64,000 bases of DNA from contig NW_019091565.1 of the NCBI RefSeq assembly GCF_001949145.1, forward strand, positions 50,613-114,612. Direction: 5' to 3'. Below the pieces are notes generated by a model. It was not told the DNA's origin. It was given only the letters and a program-made list of their open reading frames with translations, and did not search any database. Every line of letters starts with the position of its first letter. Positions within the stretch are counted from its first letter, which is position 1. The stretch comes from Acanthaster planci. Taxonomy: Eukaryota; Echinodermata; Asteroidea; Valvatida; Acanthasteridae. The translations under genes were made by a program, and so were the position numbers. This document shows positions 1 through 11,100 of the stretch, one piece after another.

Positions 1-259
1 CGCTGGGGAGTGAGTCACTCAGCAGATTCGGTGACTTCTCCGGCTGGGACTGGGGTGTAGAGGGCGCACTCGACTGCGTCAGTGCGGTGACCCGTTGCTC
101 TGCTTCCGCAGCCCGCTTCTCTGCCTGGTCAAGTCGCTGCCTGAGAGTTTCCAGCTGGTCCGTGTGGTCGGCCAGGGTGACTGGCTCGAGGGATAGGTCA
201 AGGTCATCTTCCGCAGCCGAAGCTTTCAACCGCCGCGATTTTCTGTATTTCTTCGGCAT
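1..259 (-). CDS. N-terminal part of a coiled-coil ORF, open at left edge
   Basis: An ATG at 259 on the minus strand opens a frame of 86 codons that runs off the window with no stop. The protein starts MPKKYRKSRR, a basic N-terminus, followed by an acidic patch (EDDLDLSLEP) and a heptad-like charged helix (about residues 30-60, with DQLETLRQRLDQAEKRAAEA) predicted by eye to be a coiled coil, then a Ser/Pro/Gln-rich linker. Codon use is G/C-rich and looks coding. A basic start plus a short coiled coil is common in retroelement gag/ORF1 proteins, but nothing diagnostic (zinc knuckle, RT) is inside the window, so an ordinary host gene is equally possible. No function is assigned. Confidence 0.4.
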   Translation of the reverse strand, partial: MPKKYRKSRRLKASAAEDDLDLSLEPVTLADHTDQLETLRQRLDQAEKRAAEAEQRVTALTQSSAPSTPQSQPEKSPNLLSDSLPS

Positions 260-2168
260 GGTCACTATACTGTACATGCAGGCTGCACGTACACTGAGTT
301 CTGTGGTAGTTCAGAGAGTTCACGAAGGAGTGGTTGCTATAGTAACTTGGGCATAAGAGTAACCGCAGTCGCACAGTTTCGTGTACTGGTACATGTACAC
401 ATGCGTATGACTCGCGTTCAAGCTACTTGGTGTCGTATCTTCCTTGAACAAAGCTAAATTCGAGCAGTAAGTGTGGTCGAGTAGTATTACATGTGCTACA
501 GTATACTGACGTTTACTGAGTTTATATCCCACCGCTGCCGCCAGTGTTGCGTTCCCTAAATATCAAGTCGATGGTAGCATGGACTTCATTAGTGTCTACA
601 GGATGTGATATTTGGGGTCAACAATTTATTAAAGGGTGGACGTGAAACAAAGGGGTTTGGGTGACAGTCAAACTGTATGGTTGGTTTATTGCTCTCACTT
701 CTCTTCATCAAAGTTCAATGTGGGTTTGAAGAAGGTGTAGCTTAACATAATACGACACACAAAAGGCAAAGTTATAGAGAGGCGAAGTTGTATACGAGTG
801 TAACTAAACTACGGTTTGGCAGGACCATTGGAAATGCAAGTTAGACGGAGTGGGTACGGTACGTGTGTGTAGCATCACACAGCTAGGCTACACTCATCGG
901 GCCGGGCCGTGGTGGGAGCTGTCCCGGACCACCACGGTGACTAGCATGGGCTGGACGGGGCCAGCGCCGGTATGTACCGACCGCACTGCCGCTCAGACCG
1001 CAATGTGTTGAGCGCAATGATAAGATCGCCGCACTGTGTACCATTGGCTCAGCGTAGAGACAGGGAGGGCGGGGGCTAGTCAGCAAGACAAGGGTGACGA
1101 GGGACACGGGGGTGTCTCTCCCGCCAATCGGTTCGGACATAGCGGTGACGGGCCGCTACGACTCTCACTAACACCCTGGGCTAATTCGTACCTCTCTCGC
1201 ATCGGTCCAAGCTAAGCTAGCTGGCCATTCATATGGTTACATTTGTTTGTCATAAGAATGGTTACTATCGCACTTCTCTCGGTAAGGGTCCAACCGCCGC
1301 ACTACGTTAGGTTCCGCTCTCGCAATAAGGGTTTGGTCCGCCGCACCTGACCGACGAGCTAAGGAAAATCTGAACTATTTATAGGATTTTAGAGGCTTAG
1401 GAATTAATAAAATATGAGCGTCGCTGAACAGCTCAACCAATGAAAATCTTCCATCTCAAAGGGTCACATGACTTCCTGCTAGAGTCGTGCGCAAGAATCT
1501 ATGTGCCGTGTGTAAAAAGGTAAAATACAGAATAAGAAGTCACGTGAATAAAGTGTAGAGCCGGGTGCATGAAAGTGCTTACCCGGTCATCTGTGGCGAA
1601 TGATTGACAGTTATAAAGTCTGAGGTTTCTGAACATTAGCATTTCAGGGAACCTTACCACGCCCCACCACGCAGCCACATGAGGGGAATTTCGACATGCT
1701 AAAACCGAGCAGAGAAAACACAAGGATAAAGGAGTGAAGGATCACGCCATCACGCCAGTACAGCATGAATAACTTAATGCAAAATTAGCGTCTCTTCTAC
1801 ATGTCCATAACGCATAGCTGAGCTAAATAAGAGACCATGAGAAATGCAAGGACCGAGAACGAGTAAAACTAGGGGGCGCTGGAATTCCACGATTTGCGGG
1901 TGCGCAACAGTATTTTGTAACCGTCCTACCATTTTCCTCGGTTACACAAATGTGACCTTGGCTGGATTTAACCTTGCCCTCACCATGGCTTGATTTACCT
2001 ATGTCCTCAAAACAGCAGTGAGATCATAGTACACAGATAAATATATCTCACCACATGGGTCCCGTGTTGTTGACCCAATAACAACCCTAAAGGCGCGATA
2101 AATATTGCAGCGCAGGATCCTTTTTTCTCATTTGCTTTGAGTGCCTGGGTTTCGAGTGCTAAAACAGA
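260..2168. other. Upstream spacer with GC-rich patch, likely holding the SLC27A promoter
   Basis: No convincing gene. Positions 890-1150 are clearly more GC-rich than the rest. At 1275-1350 there is an imperfect repeat of about 44 bases (CTCTCG, TAAGGGT, CCGCCGCAC occur twice). A TATA-like stretch GATAAATAT lies at about 2096-2104, some 70 bases before the SLC27A start codon, and could place transcription start near 2125-2130. The spacer separates a minus-strand ORF (start at 259) from a plus-strand gene (start at 2169), so it may serve as a divergent promoter region. That is inference. Confidence 0.35.
1866..1879 (+). promoter_or_regulatory. CTCF-like sequence upstream of the SLC27A gene
   Basis: The 14-mer AAACTAGGGGGCGC agrees with the vertebrate CTCF core CCASYAGRKGGCRC at 12 of 14 positions; the two mismatches are the leading CC. 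It sits about 290 bases before the SLC27A ATG. A related word, GAGGGCGC, recurs in the window and may be transposon-derived, so CTCF binding is only a possibility. Confidence 0.25.
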
Positions 2169-5100
2169 ATGCCTCTCCCTGTTGGTAGTAAAGTGGCTGG
2201 GGTGACGGCAGTGGCAACCCTTACAGGGCTACCGCTGGCAACTGTGACCTTCCTTCGCCTCAAGTACGGTCCTACCGTTTTTGAGGACCTAGCTGCTGTT
2301 CGGCAAAGATGGCGTGTCCAGAAATTACTGGCCACGCTACAACAGAAGAACACCAAACTCGTCGATTTCTTCGAGGAACACGCCAAGCAGACACCAGAGA
2401 AGGTGTTCATCTTGTACCAAGACGAGCTGCACACTTACGGAGAAGTGGACAAAGAGGCCAACAAACTGGCTCGATTTGTGAAGGGAACTAAGGCCGTGAT
2501 GTGCTTGGACACTGTAGGGATATTCATGATGAACGAGCCCAGTTTCATTATCTCCTGGTTGGCCTTCAACAAGCTCGGCCTGCGGATTGCTCTTCTGAAC
2601 TATCACCTGAGAGGTGATGCACTCCTCCATTGTATCAAAGCTTGTAATGTGAAAGCGATTGCCTGTGGTGAAGGTATGTGAATATCCTGTCAAGAACCAG
2701 GATATAGCCCCAGTTATTGGGGGAAACGTTAGGACCAGTTTGCTATGATTATTACCAACAATTGCATAAACGTATGGTCTCATTTGCGGGGAAACTTGGG
2801 TTCAGGTTTTCTGATTGGGTAGGGGGCCTTCTCATTTTATTCGTGGCTATATGATCAAAGAAAGATCGTGTTTAACGCTCCCTTCCCCTAACCACACAGT
2901 CCCGGATCTTGACCGACTTTATCGGGAAAGGGGGTCATTAGTACGGAAAAGGTTTTGCTTTACACATTCAAAGGAACTTAGTGGAAGTATTGACATTTGG
3001 GGGAATATTTAGGACACGATTTAAAGCGTTTCTCAAGGTTCTTGCAAAGCATCGACAGTTTGAGTTGTGTTTGGTGTAACCAAGCCATTCCAGCAATATG
3101 GCAGATCCGCCATATTGCTACCAACTGAGACCACTAGAATTAACTAATCAGATTTTTTGGTTGATTTTGTTTTAAATGAGTTGACACCCCGGAAGCAGTC
3201 ATTCTCAAGATGCTTTTCTGTCTTGTTTCAAAACAGGAGGGTTTATACCTTACACCTGCCAAAATGTTATCAAGGTTTCTCAAGACTGCCCTTTTTACTA
3301 ATTGTTGTGCAGACAAGCTCGTGATAGACTGACGTATCTGTGCCCCTTTTGACCTTTGCCTGGCCTGTGCTTGGCCCTGTTATATCAACTCTTGCATTTA
3401 AATTAAACAAAGATACATTTTATCTGTGTTTGTTTTTCTTTTTACTTCCTGTCTTTTTACCTTGTAATAGATTATTAACCTGTCCTTGTGGAGTTGGTTG
3501 TCTTTAACCCTAAGAGAGCCGGGTTATTTTGGCCTATCTCCCAGGCCAGCCGGGGGCGGATTCCGCTCCCCCTGAGAACTCGGCTGTCCCATGCTCGATG
3601 TTTATGAAACTCAGCATGCACGTAGAAATACTCCATATCATTAATAAATAAGTTTGAGCTCCGTCAGCTTTATGGTTTTGTTGTTACAGTCATTTGACTT
3701 CAAGGTTACATGCGCACGATCCTGCGTGCATTGAGCACCGCAGGGGAAAGTATACATCTATTGGCTGACCTGTCCTGGAAAACATGCGCGCTGGGCAGGA
3801 ACGGTATGTTCGATCAAAGTTTCACAGAATTGGTGTTCAAATGACCACAAAGACTTGCACTCTAAAAATTTCTAAAGGCCCAACTCCTGAAATAATACAA
3901 TGTGGCGATATTAGAAAAAAAAAGTCGAAAAGGCCGATGCCGTCCCCAGCTCTTTTAGGGCTAAATGATGTTTATTTTATTTCGTTTAGGATGTAATTCA
4001 ATTCATGTTATCATTATTTTTATATTTCAAAATTGACTGCTTCAGCCTTTCGGCTGCGAGAGTCTTTTTCAAATATTCCAATGTTTTCAAATTTATAATA
4101 TTATAACAAGTAAATTGGAAAAAGAAAAATATGCATGTGCACATCACAACGGGGTGACACTCTAGTTTCGAAATAAAAGATTCATCTTTCCTCTTCTATC
4201 TCCAAGATCCTATCTGTAAATAGACAGGTAACTAGGAGCTCACGTTCTATTTCTCATCTTCTTATCTGATACAGATCAACGTTTGATGAACTCCATAGAG
4301 GCTATCCTGCATGAACTGCAGATGCTGGGCGTCCGAGTATGGATCATTGGAAACCGGGAGAAACGGAACATTCCTGAGGGGATGGTCCGTGTTCAGACGT
4401 GGAACGAGCGCAGTGATCCCATACCGCTGAGTGAACGCGAGGGCATGTCTTACTTTGACGACGCGCAGTACATCTTCACTTCAGGAACGACGGGTAGGTT
4501 TACTGTAACAATTTCCCCAATATCGTTGGTACCGATGTGCTATCGTTTTCTCTTGCTAAACCTTGGGGAGCTTTTCCCGCAGTGACACTAGTTTGTGAAA
4601 TTCGGGTTTACGCCACAAAATGCTCACTTTCCTGCGACAGGTAAGCCAAAATGTCAAGATTTCCCATTGAAGTGCTTAAATCCAAACTTCACAGATGTAG
4701 TTATATTGAGTGTCCTTAAATGCACGGCAATATACGCTCATTAGTATAAAAAGTGCCCCCTCAGTTTCATTTCAAAAAGGAGATTGTTTGACCAAAAGAA
4801 TAGGGAGATTGCGGAAATGTGGTCCAGGATCAACTCCCTAGGTTTAGGGGCTTCCATCCGAGGGCAGAAGTAATAAAATTACAGATGGAAAACGGTCCTC
4901 AGTGCCCGTGAAAGTATTATCTTGGGAACTATCACTTTTTGAGGAATGTGGTTGTTTTGCCTGAATAAAAGTAATTGGCTAGCCCTGCCCACCACAGAGT
5001 GAAAAGAAATGGAAAGATGAGGGCGAAGACAACAAATTTAAGAAGCTCTTCAGTACTGTCGGCTTATATGTTACGGAGCCCTGAACTTTGTTGAGTTTGT

Positions 5101-8100
5101 ACTGTTTTCAATGGGGCAAAAATTAATTCACTGAACCCACGAGCGCCTTGGCTACAGGCCAACAGTGTCCACGAAAGGGGAAATGCCAGTATCATATTCC
5201 ACAGCAATATTTCAGACATTTCTGACAAACTGAGCGAGATTGTTCATCTTCCATTTTCGATTTGCTTCAAACCAGATACTACATGTATACGCTGCCCTCA
5301 ATCTTACATCTTTGCTAGGTTTGTAGGAAATTCAGTGGTCTTAGCGATTGCGTTGCTATAAGCAATGCTTATAGATTTGGGCCCCGTTTGTAACATTACT
5401 TATTAAATTACAAACACACACACACAGACAAAACAGGTAAGCTTGTAGTTACAAGTTTGTGTAGCCTGAAACCAGCATGGTATGTTAAATTAAGATATAA
5501 GTGTTAATTGCCCAAAACACAGAAATACGTGTACGAACGAATGGAATTAAGAATATGTATTTAACAAAGAGATCTTTTATTTCTTTTTAAAAGCTGACAG
5601 AGTATTTAAATTTCTAGGTGAACCTGATAATGAATTCCACAACTTGGGTCCCTCATATTTAACAGTTCTTGGGGTAAGGAGAGTACGGGTTTACGTTGGA
5701 GGTGAAAGTGAGAGGCTTGACGAGTGAAATAAGTATGTAGGTTAAGATTACGAATGAATATTGCCTGAACAAAAGAAGGTAAGGTATTTGTAGTAAACTG
5801 GCACATGAGAGACCCAAGTTGCTGGTAATATATATCCTTAATTTTAAGAGTCCTGATCTGAGCAAATAGAAGGTCTGCATGAGCACGATAATCAGCAGAG
5901 CAAATTATGCGAAGAGCCCTTTTCTGTAGAAGTAATAGTCTGTTAAGACTATTTGATGAGCATTGTCCCAAGATAAGACTTGGTGTACTATAATTCAGGT
6001 ATGATAAAATTAAAGAATTATATAAAGATAATAAGACTGGAAAAGGGACAACATGTTTAATTTTACATATGACCCCAATGACCCCAATTGAAGCCGTTAT
6101 TGTGTTGAAGTCTCATACTACATTGCTCTTGTAGGTCTTCCTAAACCAGCGAAGATACCTCATTATCGCCAAGTCCGGAGTTCCTTCATACACCATTCGC
6201 TCGGACTGACTAAGGATGACGTCATGTACACTCCTCTGCCTCTCTACCACAGCGCAGCCTTATTAGTGGGACTCCCTAATCTCATACGAGTTGGTAAGCG
6301 TCGTGATAAAAATCAGTACCAACACAGTGCCGGTATTTGTGTCAGCATTGCCGTTGTCATAATTCTACGGCCCACAGTCACAACTCAATAAGCATTTCAT
6401 CACCACCACCATCATCCTCATTATCATGTGCCATATTCTACCAAAGTCTTCGCGACCACTCTCCTCAATTCTGATTGGTCTGCTGTAGCCAATGTAGCGT
6501 TGACACTGTCCATTCATGTTGTCCGTCCATGATGTTCTCTGTTTACCTCTGGAGCGGTTGTTATTATGTTTTCCTTCCTTATAATCACTGCCAACAAATT
6601 ATAGCTCCTAGTTGTCCCAGCTCGCCAGTTATCATATATAACTGCAGTGGCCACTAACAACTTCCTCTGTTTGGGAAAGGTGAAATTCCCATGACATCGT
6701 TTACTTGTATCCGTCAACCCAAACCACGGATTAATCAGTCTATGACTTGAAGTTGCTTTGGAAATGTACCTTGGAGGCATTGGAAGAGCCTGTATTTTGG
6801 TAACAAGATACCATTTTCTGGGAGATTCCTTTACAGATGACAAAACATTTAGACAGTCAGTTCAACACGAATTCCCATTTTATCCCACCAACACCTTAGA
6901 CCCAGATACACCGCTGTTTTATGAGGGTTTTAATGCATTCTCCAGTCTTTCCAAGACAGTGATGTAGAGCTATAGGCTAATACATAATGTCATGTAGATT
7001 TCCAAGTTACATGATTCATTTCGTATCGAGGGTTTCCCTTCCTTGTTGGATCCCTTTTCCAAGTATTTCAATCTTTGTCTTTCAGGGGGCACCGTAGCTC
7101 TGACTAGCTTCTCAGTTCGGAAATTTTGGGATGACGTCCGCAGATACCGCGCCACGGTGATCCAGTACATCGGGGAGACTTGCCGTTACCTCCTCGCACA
7201 GCCACCGGTAAAAATGCCCTCAGTGTAACACCATCAGCGGAAAGTTGGATGTTATATGCTTGTCATTCCTCTGGTCTCCCGAATTTAAATATTACTAATC
7301 ACTTTCAATTTGATCTGGTTACAGGAACTGTAGCATGGCTCAGTTGTTTTAATTAAAAAAAACGCAGAAACCATGTCTCTTCTGTAAGAGCCGTGGTTAT
7401 AGTCTGTGAGTATGAACTCGACGTTTCGATGAAGATGCTCTGGCCGTCCTCAGGAGATATGCCGCTCTCATCCGGCTATTTCAAGTTCCAAGGCAAGTTC
7501 CTTGGGCAAACGGCAGTGACCTCCATGGAGTCACCTATATGTACATCCCAAGTCCTAGCCGACATCTCCATTGAAGAGTATCATAATTCCCTTCTCACTG
7601 CCGACTTCAGAACCAGCCTCTGGTTGCGACACGTGGATGACACATTCGTCCTCTGGCCTCGTGGTCAAGATACTTTTCAAGGGTTGCTGGACTGCCTCAA
7701 CTAGCAACACCCCTCAATAATGTTCACCATGGAACGAGAACAAGAACCAGCTGTCTGTCCTCGATGTCATCCGCATCCATCGCATACCCGAGACCTCCAC
7801 CACAGATCCTTCCATCACCCCGCTATTAAGTCTATCAGTCAATTGCACCAATGTCTAACAAGTCTGCGAGATCTGTGACAAGGAGTCCCTCTAACAAAAA
7901 CTCTGGCACATCAAGATTGTTTTTCATCAAAACTGATACTACCTTAGCCAGATCAACTTCTCCAAGCGCCCTCAATCCCAGGATGTTAGTGACTCCTATG
8001 CGCAAAGTCCTACCCGTCCCCTCGCAGTTAGGGGTTCTATGCCCCCACCACCCCCACGGCTTTAGGGTCAACTATACCCGAAGCCAAGTTCCCGGTGCCA

Positions 8101-11100
8101 CGGTGTCTCTTCTTTACTTAGACCCAGACTTTTACCACATCCAACGTATTCTACGCTCAGCAAATGAGTTGTATCCGAGTCGGACGTTGGGTTCCTCTAC
8201 ACAAGAAGTCCACACAACGCTTGACGCCACCCCCCCCGAACAGCATCCAGCATCCACCCCGTCATCGCTCCAGTAACCAGCGATGGATTCAGTATCCACC
8301 ACTCCGCGAGCCAGTAACCACAGGCCGAACCTGCATTAGCACGCTCTCTCACATATGCATCACCAATTCCACACCATAAGGCAGGACTCACTCCTCTCTG
8401 GCATATCTCCTGAGGGCGACAACAGCATCCTGGTCGAAATGTCGAGTATACAATTGCTGGTTCTTCTCAGAACCACCATTCTATAAGAAATTGATTTCAC
8501 TCGGTGCACCCAAAAACTTTTTATCTTGGTCTAATCCTCCACCATACAAAGTTTGAAATTTTGCTTTAATTTAAGCTGGATTTCATTACTATCTCCCACT
8601 ACTTTACAACTCTACAGCTTTCAAAGCATCTCTCCAGAGCTTGCGGTTTTTCATCTCTTGGACCTCGCTGAGAATACTTTTTTAAATGGCACAAAGCCAA
8701 ATTAATAATTGAAATCCATTCGTTGCCTCATTGTATCTCTTTTTGACTCTACCATGCAGTCATAAGCCCGAAACAGTGAAACTGGGACCTGTCATTGCTA
8801 TAAATCCAGTCCATAGACATTTAACATGGGGCAGCCATCTTATTTTTCTAAAAATGAAAATGATGTAACCAAACTCAGACTGATAGAGAGAAAAGTTTGT
8901 ATCCTTTTATCAATGCGTACAGTTGTATTACTTTTATAATTTGTTACACGGGGGCAAGACAAAACTGGCGGTATTATGATAAAGTTCCATAGTTAAAAAC
9001 ACTTGCATCAGAATTTATTTTGCCATGTGACGTCGACGCACTGACAGTTTCTGCCATTCCCAGAAAAAAAGACTTTCTAATATAAGACTTTTTGCCCTTT
9101 TTTATATGAATAGTGCCCCAATGATGGCAAGTATACTCACAAAATACGCTACGCTATCGGCAATGGTATGAGGCCCGATGTATGGGTAGCATTTCAAAAG
9201 CGATTCAACATCGGCCACATTGCTGAATTGTACGGTGCCACCGAATTGCCATTTATCATCGTCAACATGGACGGCAAAGTGGGAAGCGCTGGGAGATACC
9301 ATGGTATTCTCAGGGTGGGTTTTTTGTCTTCATTTCATAACGGTTGTTCCTCGTGTTTCACCACAGTAATTCGTCACCTACAGCACGAATGAGTACGCTC
9401 ATTTGCGTGCATTTTAGATAACCAATTTATCGTTTTTGCTAACTGGCACCTGGTACGGTACGGCAGTGTATTGCTGCCAATGCGGTAAAATATTTATCAT
9501 CTCGTTTAATTTTTTGGCGTCGGTAGTGATATGCTTCCGTACATTTGAATCAAATTCACGCAAATTCTTTCAAAGCATTTTGCAGCTAGTTTTGGTGTCA
9601 GTTCTTGAAAACCAAATATCAGTCTATTTCACATTGTAGTACATGATGTAAGCATGCATTACCAGATGTTAATAACGCAGTTTTCATGAACTGTGTAACA
9701 ACCACTTGGGGGTCAGTGTCAGTTCGTGGTGTGGGTGACTCATTGTTCGAAAGAGAGCCGACCCCTTTAAACTTTTCGAGAATTTGAGATTACAGTTGTG
9801 CCCCCGAAAAAGAAGTTATGTCACTATTATTGTTCAAATACATAATATTTTTCGAAGTGAGGCTATACCTCTAATTAAAGCAAAATATTCAGGTTAGATC
9901 CGATTTTAAAGTATTCGAAATATAAAGTGGATTTGGGGATCAAGGTCCAATACAGCGGTCCTCTGAGTATAGGGTACAGGCAACCTTGTTTCCATGGGTA
10001 CGATCTTGCTGCGCCATGTTGGTTCCCACCTTGTCTTCCGCGATATTAAAATTAAGGATGGAAGGCACACGCAGCCCATGGAGGTTGGGGCTGCAAGTTA
10101 TATTGGCATAGGGGCACCTCTGCTTTTCTCCTTTCGAACAGGCAGGAATGAGGATCGAACGTTTTGACAATAACCGTTAACTCTCCTTTTTTGCTTTTTT
10201 TATGTATGGCCGAGAAGTGGCCATCTGCTTTTTTGCCTGCCAAGGGCCGTAAAGGGGGTTGTGAACCTCAGGTTATGACCATATCCTTTCTTGGGGATTG
10301 AAGACGTATGAACCAATAATTACACTCCATCTTATCTTTTATAATGAAAGATTCATGTTTCCTTGGCCCAAGCAAGCTTGTTGTGTCTATTGTATGACAG
10401 CTATAAAACTGTATTTCCTCTGAGATGCTATTTTCTCTTCCTCATAGGTCCGCAGAATGCATGCTTTAATTGGTTTCTATACGTCTTAACTCCCCAGAAC
10501 GGAAATGGTCGTAACCTAGAGGTTCATGACCCCATCCACGGCCCATTGAGGACAATTGAAGTTGAATTCACGGTTGTCGTCAAAACGTTCAGTCCACTTT
10601 CCTGCTTGTTTGACAGGTAAAAAGCAGCTGGCCACTTTTCGTCCGCCATAAAACTAATTTTGTAGTAACAAACAGAAAAGTGGAAAAATGCATTTCAATA
10701 AAATGGTCATTCTGCTTTTGAGGTACCACAAAAAGTAGAAAAATCAAAAATTGCATGTTACAAGACGTAACATCTGCTTTTCTACTATTCTGATATCAGA
10801 AAAGCAGATGGCCACTTTTCGTCCTCCTTAATGGTACACTGAATACTATTTTGTTAGAGCGCCCATTTCCATGTGCATTAACTAGAAACGTACCTCTCTC
10901 TTCAGGCGCTGACCGACTCCTTTGTTATCGTAGAGTGTGACATAGAGACAGCTCAACCACTTCGTGGTCCAGACGGCAAATGCATTCTCATGCCTCCAGG
11001 TATTAAGCTGCCCCTTCACTTCTTGATTCGGTTACTGTCTAGATATCTGCATTTATTTGGGAAAGTTGAATTCTCAAAGTTGGTCGATCCATGGCAACAA

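Noticed and set aside
883-1140. 85-codon ORF in the GC-rich patch
   Set aside because: Explained by GC composition lowering stop frequency; no domain, no splice context.
3784-3996. 70-codon plus-strand ORF
   Set aside because: Lies inside the TTAA MITE and has no transposase features.
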